This document shows positions 1 to 5,393 of a stretch of DNA of 5,393 nucleotides, in pieces; the stretch's first letter is position 1; each line of letters begins with the position of its first letter. Origin of the DNA: Gemmatimonadales bacterium (GTDB lineage: Bacteria; Gemmatimonadota; Gemmatimonadetes; Gemmatimonadales; GWC2-71-9); the NCBI GenBank assembly GCA_004525055.1, contig SPDF01000139.1, positions 1 through 5,393 of the forward strand. Reading direction: 5' to 3'. A program made the translations under genes and the position numbers. The notes beneath the pieces were generated by a model. The model did not search any database and was not told the DNA's origin. It was given only the letters and a program-made list of their open reading frames with translations.

Positions 1-1415
1 AGCTGCTGGATCTGCGGGAGGCCGAGGCCATAGTCAGCCGATGTTGGGGCGGGCAGGAGACGCGGCAGCTTGCCCCCGCTCGTCGTGAGCTTGGTCTCGG
101 CCGAATCGTGAGCGGCTGGTCGGCTCAGGACATCCCGCCAGCTGTAGCCCGATTGCCAGAGCGTGGCGTAGCTCCGGAGCAGCGGAATTCCCATGCCGCC
201 CGCCACGAAGAGGAACCATGGGTCGCCGATTCCGGTGGCGACGTTGAGGAGCAGGCAGCCCCCCGACACCGCCGCCCACCGGGCGAAGATTGCGCGTGTC
301 TTCTGGACGACCGCCGGCTCGCCGGTGTCGACCGGTGGACGGTTCTTCGCGTTCTTGTCCGCGTCCCATCGCGATTCGCGGTCGCGCAACGACCGACCGT
401 CCCGTCGTGCGAGCGCCCGTTCGCTTCGCCGGGCGGGGAGTGAGCCGGCCAGTGGACGAAGCGGGCGTTCGGAAGTGGCCCCGCGGCTCGAGGCGGTCCG
501 ACTGGCTGTACGCCCCGCCTTCCATCCTGTCCCGGTCGGCCGATACCCGGTGACCGTACGCGTTTCCAGGGCCCGCCGCAGCGCGTCCGCGGTGGGCCAC
601 CGGTTTTCCGGATCCTTCTCGAGGCACCGGCTGATGGCCAGGGCCAGATCCTCCGGCACGTCGGGTCGCGTGAGCGTCACCAGCGGCGCGGCTTCCGTGA
701 TCTGCTTCATCAGGATGCCGGCCACGGTGGGTGCCTGGAACGGCAGTTCGCCCGTCACCATCTGGTAGGCGACGATGCCGAGGCTGTAGACATCGGAGCG
801 GCCGTCGATTTCCCGCTCCCCCGCGGCCTGCTCCGGACTCATGTAGGCCGGGGTTCCGATGGCCACGCCGGCGCCAGTGAGCGTGGCACCGGACCCAGCG
901 CCCGAGAGCGCCTTGGCGATTCCGAAGTCGGTCACCATCACGCGGCCACGCGTCCCCTCGAGGAGGATGTTGTCGGGTTTGATGTCACGGTGGACCACGG
1001 AGAAGGCATGGGCGGCGCTGAGCGCATCAGCCGTTTCCTTCATGATCCGCCGTACTTCTTCGTCGGGGAGGTGTCCACGCCGCTTGATTCGGGCGCCGAG
1101 TGACTCACCGTCGACGAGTCCCATCACGAAGTAGACCAGGCCGGCGCCTTCGGAGACGCCGTGAATCGGCACGATATGCGGGTGGGAGAGTTTGGCGGCC
1201 GTCTGTGCCTCGCGAATGAATCGCTGACGGATTTCATCCTGAAAGGCGAGTTCGGGGGGAAGGACCTTGATGGCGACACGACGCTGCAGTCGCTCGTCGC
1301 GTGCCCGATAGACGACCCCCATGCCACCTCGCCCGATCTCGCCCTCGATCGTATACGCGTCTCCCAAAGCCTCGCTGAGCCGGGAGGCGAGAGGTGTTTC
1401 CTGAGGTGCGTTCAT
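1..1415 (-). CDS. Membrane-anchored Ser/Thr protein kinase, PknB-like (3' end beyond left edge)
   Basis: The reading frame from the ATG at 1415 stays open for 471 codons to the left edge, so the C-terminus is missing. It encodes a Hanks-type Ser/Thr kinase that transfers ATP phosphate to protein Ser/Thr. Visible motifs: glycine loop GRGGMG (28-33), VAIK with ATP lysine K50, helix-C E69, HRDIKPDN (142-149, an RD kinase with catalytic D144), DFG (163-165), GTPAYMSPEQ (187-196) and SDVYSLG (207-213). T178 and T180 form a TxT pair placed like the activation-loop threonines of mycobacterial PknB, so autophosphorylation is likely (inference). After about residue 285 comes an Arg-rich linker (to about 373). 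Two hydrophobic stretches follow (about 380-396 and 400-420, WFLF...GMGI...LW), resembling the 2TM domain fused to many kinases; this places the catalytic domain in the cytoplasm. The start is secure: a TGA lies in frame three codons upstream of the ATG. An AAGGA sits 11 nt upstream, rather far for a ribosome site. Divergent from lon. Confidence 0.93.
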   Translation of the reverse strand, partial: MNAPQETPLASRLSEALGDAYTIEGEIGRGGMGVVYRARDERLQRRVAIKVLPPELAFQDEIRQRFIREAQTAAKLSHPHIVPIHGVSEGAGLVYFVMGLVDGESLGARIKRRGHLPDEEVRRIMKETADALSAAHAFSVVHRDIKPDNILLEGTRGRVMVTDFGIAKALSGAGSGATLTGAGVAIGTPAYMSPEQAAGEREIDGRSDVYSLGIVAYQMVTGELPFQAPTVAGILMKQITEAAPLVTLTRPDVPEDLALAISRCLEKDPENRWPTADALRRALETRTVTGYRPTGTGWKAGRTASRTASSRGATSERPLRPLAGSLPARRSERALARRDGRSLRDRESRWDADKNAKNRPPVDTGEPAVVQKTRAIFARWAAVSGGCLLLNVATGIGDPWFLFVAGGMGIPLLRSYATLWQSGYSWRDVLSRPAAHDSAETKLTTSGGKLPRLLPAPTSADYGLGLPQIQQ

Positions 1416-1627
1416 CGAGGCTCAAGTCCTTGCTGCGGAAGTCGTATCCACCGAATTGACTGGTAACACAACAATCTGTCGCCCTTCCATCGATAGGGCA
1501 ACATCGTCAGCGTTTCAGCCCCCGCGCTGCCGATACCGTGATGGATCTGTCGCTTTGGCAGGGTAGGGGCTCGGCCAGGCCCCCGTTGTTCCGAATTGCA
1601 CCCGCGAAGCCCATACGGAGGACGGTT

Positions 1628-1650
1628 CGAAAGAGATTCTGGCTCTTTCG
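1628..1650. repeat. Perfect 8-bp inverted repeat, possible operator upstream of lon
   Basis: CGAAAGAG and CTCTTTCG are separated by 7 bp (ATTCTGG). The dyad ends 2 bp before the sigma-54-like element that faces lon. The 8-7-8 geometry resembles a dimeric regulator site. The sequence does not match CIRCE (HrcA) or the HAIR site of HspR, although HAIR has a similar 7-bp spacer. It could instead form an RNA hairpin if transcription starts upstream. Binding protein unknown. Confidence 0.5.
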
Positions 1651-1652
1651 GA

Positions 1653-1668
1653 TGGCACAGGGGGTGCA
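1653..1668 (+). promoter_or_regulatory. Sigma-54-like -24/-12 promoter element for lon
   Basis: TGGCACAGGGGGTGCA matches the RpoN consensus TGGCACG-R-NNN-TTGCW at all but two specified positions. The invariant GG (1654-1655) and GC (1666-1667) have the required 12-bp offset. Transcription would start near 1679, giving an mRNA leader of about 60 nt before the lon ATG at 1739. No sigma-70 pair in the region is better: TACTAT at 1676-1681 is a fair -10 but lacks a -35. Lon is usually controlled by heat-shock sigma factors or repressors, so an RpoN promoter would be atypical. A chance match is possible. Confidence 0.4.
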
Positions 1669-1706
1669 TTCTCGGTACTATCTGAGAGCTTCACCTGCCA
1701 TTTTCG

Positions 1707-1732
1707 CCCTCCGATGCTGAGGGATGAGAGGA
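1707..1732 (+). promoter_or_regulatory. lon: lon leader: small hairpin and ribosome binding site
   Basis: The purine stretch GAGAGGA (1726-1732) lies 6 nt before the ATG at 1739, an ideal Shine-Dalgarno spacing, and it decides the lon start. The in-frame ATG at 1724 is preceded directly by GAGGG with no spacing and is less likely. A 5-bp stem (CCCTC 1707-1711 with GAGGG 1719-1723, 7-nt loop) ends just before the ribosome site. It might tune initiation, but it is short and may be chance. Confidence 0.6.
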
Positions 1733-1738
1733 ATACTG

Positions 1739-4255
1739 ATGTCTGAACGACTGACCATCCCAGTCCTGCCTCTGCGAGACGTGGTCCTCTTTCCTGGCGT
1801 GACCGCGCCGATCGGGGCCGGTCGCCCCGGCACCCTGCGCGCCATCGAGGCCGCCCTGGCCACGCCGGAGAAGCTGGTCTTCGCCGTCTCCCAGCGCGAA
1901 AACGTGGAGCAGGTCAATCCCGAGAATCTCTACACCATCGGCACGATCGCGAAGATCGGCCAATTGCAGCGCGGGCTGGCCGGGATGCAGCTGCTCCTGC
2001 ACGGTGAGCGGCGCGGGATCGCGCTGCATATGGTGGAAAAGGACGGCTTCCTGCAGGCCGTCGTTCGTGATGCGGAGGAGCTGGCGCCGCTCGATCCCGA
2101 AGATTCGGCCTTTCTGGCGCTGCACCGCGAGGCACGGAGTCGGGCCGCCGAACTCGGCCAGAAGTCGGGACTGCCGGAAGAGGTCATCCAGCAGGTGCTT
2201 GCCGGCGTGCACGATGCGGCGCGGTTCTCCGACCTCGTCGCCGGCTACGTCGATATCACCCCGGTCCAGCGCCAGACCCTCCTGGAGACTCTGTCGGTCG
2301 AAGACCGCCTCCGTCGCCTCCTCGTCCACATTCAGCGTCAAATCGGACTGGTCGACGCGCAGGAGGACATCAAGTCACAAGTGCAGGAAGAGCTCGGCGA
2401 GCGCCAGCGGGAAATGTTCCTCCGCGAGCAGCTGAAGACCATTCGCCGCGAGCTCGGCGAAGACAACGAGTCCGATGACATCGAGGAGTTGCGCACCAAG
2501 CTCGCCGAGTTGGAGCTGCCCGACGACGCCCGGCGCGAAGTGGACCGTGAGCTCGGCCGGCTCAGCCGTATCGCGCGGGAGTCGATGGAATCGCAGGTCA
2601 TCCGGACCTACCTCGAGACGATCCTCGAGTTGCCCTGGTCGGCACGGAGCGAGGAGCACCTCGACCTGCCGGAGGCCCAGCGCATTCTCGACGAAGACCA
2701 CTACGCCCTCGGCGACGTGAAGGACCGGGTGCTGGAATTTCTGGCGGTTCGCCAGCTGCGCGAGGCGGGGAAGCGGGGAAGCGGGGAAGACGAGGAGATC
2801 AAGGAATCGAGTGTCACCCCAGCACCTGCGGACGGAGCCGAGCAGACCTCACCTCCCCGCGTCCCCGCGTCCCCGCCTCATCGCGGCGAAGCCGCGAAGG
2901 GTCCGATTCTCCTCTTCGTCGGCCCTCCCGGCGTCGGCAAGACCTCCGTGGCCAAATCGATCGCCCGGGCCATGGGTCGCGAGTACATCCGCATCTCGCT
3001 CGGCGGCGCTCGGGACGAGGCGGATATTCGCGGTCATCGGCGCACCTACGTCGGCGCCATGACGGGGCGTATCCTCAACGGCATGCGCCAGGCCGGCACC
3101 CGGAACCCCGTCTTCCTCCTCGACGAAGTGGACAAGCTGAGCGTCTCGTTCCAGGGCGACCCGGCCGCCGCGCTTCTTGAGGTCCTCGATCCGGCGCAGA
3201 ACGATTCGTTTGTCGATCACTACCTCGGCGTCCCGTTCGACCTGAGCGAGGTGCTCTTCATCGCCACGGCCAACTTCCCGCAGAACATCCCGGCGCCGCT
3301 GCTCGACCGGATGGAGACGGTGGAGTTCAGCGGCTACACCGAACGCGAGAAGCTCATCATTGCGCGTAATTTTCTCATCCCGCGCCAGCTGGAGGAGAAT
3401 GGGCTCTCGACCGAGCAAATCGAGCTCACCGACGGCGCCGTGCAGGAGGTGATCTCGAGCTACACGCGCGAGGCGGGCGTCCGGCAACTGGAGCGGGAAC
3501 TCGGCAAGCTTTCCCGCAAGGTGGCGCGGCGCATCGCGGCCAAGGAGGTCGAGCGGATGACGGTCGATCCGCAGGTGGTGGACGACCTGCTCGGCCGCCC
3601 CCGGGTGTTTCCAGAGCGTGCCGCGTTCGAAGACCAGATCGGTGTCGCCACTGGGATGTACTACTCCGCCACCGGTGGCGACATCATGTTCGTCGAGGCC
3701 TCCACCATGCGCGGCAAGGGAGAACTGACCCTGACCGGCCAGCTCGGCGACGTCATGAAGGAGTCGGCACGCGCCGCATGGACCTATGCCCGTTCACACG
3801 CTGCTGGGTTGCACATCAAGGAAGACGTGTTCGACCGGGACCTGCATATCCACGTCCCCGCCGGCGCGATCCCGAAGGACGGGCCGTCAGCAGGCGTGAC
3901 GATGGCCACTGCCCTCGTCTCGGCGATGTCAGGCCGTCCGGTGCGCAACGATATCGCGATGACCGGTGAGATCACCCTGCTGGGGCATGTCCTGCCAATC
4001 GGCGGCGTGAAGGAGAAGGTGCTGGGTGCGGTTCGCGCGGGGATTACGAAGATTGTGTTGCCGCGCAAGAATGAACCGGATCTCACGGACCTGCCGGAGG
4101 AAGTGCGGAACCTGATTGAGGTGTACCCGGTCGACAGCCTCGGGGAAGTCCTGGCGCTGACGCTGCGTGGTGCGTCGCTGCGGGAGGGGCGCCTGCTCTT
4201 CGGCGATGAGAATCCGCGGGATGTGGCACCGCTCGTGGAGCTGTTCGCGCACTAA
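1739..4255 (+). CDS. lon: ATP-dependent endopeptidase Lon (LonA type)
   Basis: Lon unfolds and degrades misfolded and specific regulatory proteins in the cytoplasm as a hexamer. The predicted 838 residues compare with 784 in E. coli. Domains in order: LON substrate-binding domain (about 6-190, starting IPVLPLRDVVLFPG), helical/coiled-coil region (about 200-330), AAA+ module with Walker A GPPGVGKTS (395-403) and Walker B FLLDEVDK with D462 and E463, then the protease domain with PKDGPSAG (catalytic S717) and GGVKEK (K760 of the Ser/Lys dyad). All key residues are present, so the enzyme should be active. The start at 1739 has a well-spaced GAGAGGA; a start at 1724 would add five residues. The odd feature is a hydrophilic, low-complexity insert at about 343-386, just before KGPIL and Walker A, roughly 42 residues longer than the E. 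coli linker and encoded by an inverted-repeat segment. lon appears monocistronic: the kinase is divergent and the Hpt gene convergent. Confidence 0.98.
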   Translation: MSERLTIPVLPLRDVVLFPGVTAPIGAGRPGTLRAIEAALATPEKLVFAVSQRENVEQVNPENLYTIGTIAKIGQLQRGLAGMQLLLHGERRGIALHMVEKDGFLQAVVRDAEELAPLDPEDSAFLALHREARSRAAELGQKSGLPEEVIQQVLAGVHDAARFSDLVAGYVDITPVQRQTLLETLSVEDRLRRLLVHIQRQIGLVDAQEDIKSQVQEELGERQREMFLREQLKTIRRELGEDNESDDIEELRTKLAELELPDDARREVDRELGRLSRIARESMESQVIRTYLETILELPWSARSEEHLDLPEAQRILDEDHYALGDVKDRVLEFLAVRQLREAGKRGSGEDEEIKESSVTPAPADGAEQTSPPRVPASPPHRGEAAKGPILLFVGPPGVGKTSVAKSIARAMGREYIRISLGGARDEADIRGHRRTYVGAMTGRILNGMRQAGTRNPVFLLDEVDKLSVSFQGDPAAALLEVLDPAQNDSFVDHYLGVPFDLSEVLFIATANFPQNIPAPLLDRMETVEFSGYTEREKLIIARNFLIPRQLEENGLSTEQIELTDGAVQEVISSYTREAGVRQLERELGKLSRKVARRIAAKEVERMTVDPQVVDDLLGRPRVFPERAAFEDQIGVATGMYYSATGGDIMFVEASTMRGKGELTLTGQLGDVMKESARAAWTYARSHAAGLHIKEDVFDRDLHIHVPAGAIPKDGPSAGVTMATALVSAMSGRPVRNDIAMTGEITLLGHVLPIGGVKEKVLGAVRAGITKIVLPRKNEPDLTDLPEEVRNLIEVYPVDSLGEVLALTLRGASLREGRLLFGDENPRDVAPLVELFAH
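2763..2878. repeat. Inverted octamer-repeat element inside lon
   Basis: The left arm holds three tandem GCGGGGAA units (2765-2788). The right arm holds TCCCCGCG twice plus TCCCCGCC (2854-2877). Arms 2763-2789 and 2852-2878 pair at 24 of 27 positions without gaps; the three mismatches recur at the same place in each octamer. Between them lie about 62 bp without obvious repeats. The segment is read through in frame and codes for the hydrophilic linker of Lon before Walker A (roughly residues 342-380). It looks like a small palindromic or MITE-like repeat fixed at a tolerant site. No clear target duplication is visible. Alternatively, it arose by local expansion of a GC-rich microsatellite within an already variable linker. 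Confidence 0.6.
2882..2896. repeat. Perfect 6-bp GC hairpin beside the lon element
   Basis: CGCGGC and GCCGCG flank a GAA triloop, 3 bp after the right arm of the octamer element. It encodes part of the linker (HRGEAAK region). It may belong to the inserted segment or simply reflect GC-rich codons; the dyad itself is certain, its role is not. Confidence 0.35.
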
Positions 4256-4259
4256 GCCG

Positions 4260-4580
4260 CTATTCCGCGCCCCCGTTCGTGAAGGCCTCTGCAATCTCCT
4301 GAATCCCCGCCTGCACTTCGGCCAGGCGGGCGGGGGTCCAGTGAGGCTCGCTCCGAAGCAGCCGCTCGAGCTCCCGGGCCGTGGCGCTGACCTGGGGAAA
4401 GCCATAGGCCCCGCCCGAACCGGCCAACCGGTGGAAGAGCACCATCAGGCCCGTCTCCGCCCCATCGTCCCCCGCGGCAAGCGCCGCCAATCCTCGCTGC
4501 AACTCCACGACGCGGGCGGGACTCTCCGCGTGGTACTCCCTCCGCAGTTCCCTCAGCGCTTCGGCCACCGGATCGCTCAT
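4260..4580 (-). CDS. Stand-alone Hpt (histidine phosphotransfer) domain protein
   Basis: The 106-residue protein consists of a single predicted helical-bundle Hpt domain, the usual size for free-standing members. The phosphorylation box is FHRLAGSGGAYGF, with H50 as the phospho-accepting histidine followed by the conserved Lys/Arg-Leu-x-Gly-Ser/Thr pattern. A second helix, ATARELERLL (about 66-75), follows as in the family. Such proteins shuttle phosphate between a hybrid kinase receiver and a response regulator in the cytoplasm; the partners are not in this window. There is no kinase or receiver domain attached. Its ATG overlaps the end of the upstream regulator gene by ATGA, which suggests translational coupling, helped by the purine-rich GGGATGGA just upstream. 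Its stop lies 4 bp from the stop of convergent lon. Family call is strong; the pathway is unknown. Confidence 0.88.
   Translation of the reverse strand: MSDPVAEALRELRREYHAESPARVVELQRGLAALAAGDDGAETGLMVLFHRLAGSGGAYGFPQVSATARELERLLRSEPHWTPARLAEVQAGIQEIAEAFTNGGAE
4306..4330. repeat. GC-rich hairpin near the 3' ends of lon and the Hpt gene
   Basis: CCCGCCTG (4306-4313) and CAGGCGGG (4323-4330) form a perfect 8-bp stem with a 9-nt loop, about 50 nt beyond the lon stop and inside the Hpt coding region. There is no T-tract on either strand, so it is not a standard intrinsic terminator. It could still slow polymerase at the end of lon, since the 4-bp gap between the stops leaves no space for a separate terminator. 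Confidence 0.3.
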
Positions 4581-5263
4581 GGTTCCATCCCGAAGCGCTC
4601 AAAGGCGAGGGCCGCAGCCGCGACGAATGCGGGCGCCGTGCTCCAGTGTCCCCGGACATCGGCGCCAACCCGAGCCGCCATCACGGCGCTCTTGTTGTCC
4701 ACGACGACCACAAGCGGTTGACCAGGCCACTGGTGACCGGGGTGTGCCGTGGTGACAGTCGCAAAGGGAAGCTCCACTGGTTCAAGGGCGCGGAGCTCGA
4801 GCGCGACCCCTGAACCCGCCGCCTTTCGGAGGGAGGGAGTCAGGATCGGGAAGGCATCCGCCGGCGCGAGCAGGCGCACGGAGGTTGTGGCCCGGCCGAC
4901 ATCGTGGGCGATCAGCTGGAGCGAGCCGCGCGCCGATTCAACCTCGACGATGGTTGGGGACTCGGGCACCGTGATCTCGGCGAGGTGATCGCGAAGCGCA
5001 TCGAGCGCCTGCCCGTGCTGGCTCGTGATCCGCGCAACGAGCGCCGTCGGCGCCTCCGGACGGTACCGCTTGGGGCGCGTGCCATCGACTCGGGCCGCCC
5101 CCTTACTGACCAGCCCTTCAAGCGCGCTGTACGCATTGGCCCGGGCCAGGCTTGCCGCTCGGGCGATACCGTATCCTGTTCCCGGGCCAGTGGTTAGGAG
5201 GACCTGATAGACGAGACTCTCCGTCGGGGTGAACCCGAACGGCATCAGATTGAGGGTGCGCAT
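4577..5263 (-). CDS. TrmB-type transcriptional regulator (winged HTH plus C-terminal sensor domain)
   Basis: The 228-residue protein has an N-terminal winged helix-turn-helix of the TrmB family: FTPTESLVYQVLLTTGPGTG (11-30) starts it, the recognition helix is about 38-52 and the wing ends with PKRYRP (64-69). A helix rich in Ala and Leu (about 74-95) follows, as in TrmB dimerisation segments. The C-terminal part (about 110-225) resembles the phospholipase-D-like fold of TrmB regulators (RGSLQLIAHDV..., PLVVVVDNKSAV, HWSTAPAF) but lacks HKD catalytic motifs, so it is probably a ligand-binding or structural domain. The family includes sugar-responsive archaeal regulators; the ligand here cannot be read. 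The first ATG (5263) gives the full fold but no Shine-Dalgarno precedes it; M7 (5245) is the alternative. It heads an operon with the overlapping Hpt gene. Confidence 0.82.
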   Translation of the reverse strand: MRTLNLMPFGFTPTESLVYQVLLTTGPGTGYGIARAASLARANAYSALEGLVSKGAARVDGTRPKRYRPEAPTALVARITSQHGQALDALRDHLAEITVPESPTIVEVESARGSLQLIAHDVGRATTSVRLLAPADAFPILTPSLRKAAGSGVALELRALEPVELPFATVTTAHPGHQWPGQPLVVVVDNKSAVMAARVGADVRGHWSTAPAFVAAAALAFERFGMEP

Positions 5264-5270
5264 GGGACGT

Positions 5271-5299
5271 AGTATGTGGTGAGACTACGCTGGCGACAA
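5271..5299 (-). promoter_or_regulatory. Possible leaderless promoter of the TrmB-type gene
   Basis: On the minus strand, TTGTCG (5299-5294) and CATACT (5276-5271) each match the sigma-70 hexamers at 4 of 6 positions and are separated by exactly 17 bp. The -10 ends 7 bp before the ATG at 5263, so transcription would start at or next to the A of the start codon. The absence of any ribosome-binding sequence before that ATG fits a leaderless mRNA. Moderate evidence only. Confidence 0.4.
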
Positions 5300-5325
5300 G
5301 GGGTAGGGGAGATGAAAAGGGGTAG
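5298..5325. repeat. Direct repeat AAGGGGTAG x2, possible operator
   Basis: AAGGGGTAG occurs at 5298-5306 and 5317-5325, 19 bp apart start to start, nearly two helical turns. The proximal copy overlaps the proposed -35 of the TrmB-type gene. Placement suits a regulator binding the same face of the DNA, perhaps the TrmB-type protein itself, but TrmB sites are often palindromic and this is inference. Confidence 0.4.
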
Positions 5326-5369
5326 CAGCGCCACGCCTTGCGCCCCTGACCCCATGATCCGAAATTCGC

Positions 5370-5393
5370 TTCCCCGCTTCCCCGCTTCCCCGC
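5370..5393. repeat. Tandem octamer array (TTCCCCGC x3) at the window edge
   Basis: Three exact tandem copies of TTCCCCGC reach the right edge and may continue. Read on the other strand they are GCGGGGAA x3, identical over 24 bp to the left arm of the repeat element inside lon. This is the intergenic copy of what looks like a dispersed repeat family. Confidence 0.65.

Larger units (their letters stand above)
1416..1738. other. Divergent intergenic region between kinase and lon
   Basis: This 323-bp stretch holds no convincing gene and looks less GC-rich than its flanks. It carries several short dyads: a 5-bp stem at 1481-1499 (GCCCT/AGGGC), another at 1566-1583 (GGGGC/GCCCC), the 8-bp inverted repeat at 1628-1650 and the 5-bp stem at 1707-1723. 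None has a following T-run, so none is a clear terminator. The only promoter-like element with good consensus faces lon (1653-1668). For the kinase direction I found only weak -35/-10 matches and do not call one. Confidence 0.7.

Noticed and set aside
34..627. Minus-strand frame of 197 codons overlapping the kinase linker.
   Set aside because: It is in another frame of the same strand; the true kinase frame runs through uninterrupted with the membrane tail.
193..768. Long plus-strand reading frame (191 codons) opposite the kinase.
   Set aside because: It lies antisense to a clear kinase frame, has Arg/Ser-rich low-complexity content typical of shadow frames in GC-rich DNA, and no family motif.
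811..827. TCCCGCTCCCCCGCGG-like stretch in the kinase as a further copy of the octamer repeat.
   Set aside because: It does not keep the 8-bp period or the exact unit, and it encodes the conserved QAAGERE segment of the kinase, so coding constraint explains it.
1481..1499. Hairpin GCCCT/AGGGC as a terminator or RNA gene.
   Set aside because: Only 5 bp, 9-nt loop, no T-run, and no gene ends here; both flanking genes start from this region.
1412..1669. 85-codon minus-strand reading frame whose stop overlaps the kinase ATG (ATGA).
   Set aside because: The overlap is suggestive of coupling, but the protein has no recognisable domain, an erratic composition and spans the intergenic dyads; no good ribosome site precedes it. 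A chance frame is more likely.
1416..1738. tRNA, riboswitch or CIRCE element in the divergent region.
   Set aside because: No cloverleaf, no TTAGCACTC-N9-GAGTGCTAA dyad and no riboswitch core could be recognised by eye.
1691..2341. 216-codon minus-strand frame opposite the start of lon.
   Set aside because: Antisense shadow of the well-conserved lon N-terminal domain; no recognisable motif.

Overview
The window is GC-rich bacterial DNA and is almost completely coding. It holds four genes: a membrane-anchored Ser/Thr protein kinase cut by the left edge, the ATP-dependent protease Lon, and a two-gene unit of a stand-alone Hpt phosphotransfer protein and a TrmB-type transcription regulator. The kinase style (PknB-like catalytic domain, Arg-rich linker, two-helix membrane tail) together with high GC points to Gemmatimonadota or a similar phylum. 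That assignment is inference from recalled family resemblance, not a search.

Layout. 1-1415, minus strand: the kinase reading frame, open to the left edge. 1416-1738: a 323-bp divergent intergenic region with several small dyads and, facing lon, a sigma-54-like -24/-12 element directly behind a perfect 8-bp inverted repeat. 1739-4255, plus strand: lon, complete and with intact ATPase and Ser/Lys protease motifs. 4260-4580, minus strand: the Hpt protein, tail to tail with lon across a 4-bp gap. 4577-5263, minus strand: the TrmB-type regulator, which overlaps the Hpt start by an ATGA. 5264-5393: promoter region of the regulator, with a possible leaderless promoter, a 9-bp direct repeat and, at the very edge, a tandem octamer array.

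The most unusual signal is a GC-rich octamer repeat. Three tandem GCGGGGAA units, answered by three inverted TCCCCGCG-type units, bound a segment of about 116 bp inside lon. This segment encodes a low-complexity linker that lies exactly between the N-terminal/helical part and the ATPase domain of Lon. The same octamer, again three times in tandem, appears at the right edge of the window. This suggests a dispersed repeat family, one copy of which sits in frame in an essential-type housekeeping gene.

Functionally the window gathers stress and signalling genes (protein quality control, Ser/Thr phosphorylation, phosphorelay, transcription control), but nothing in the sequence shows that they form one pathway. 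The only clear transcriptional unit is regulator plus Hpt. I see no tRNA, rRNA, CRISPR array, transposase gene or phage gene.
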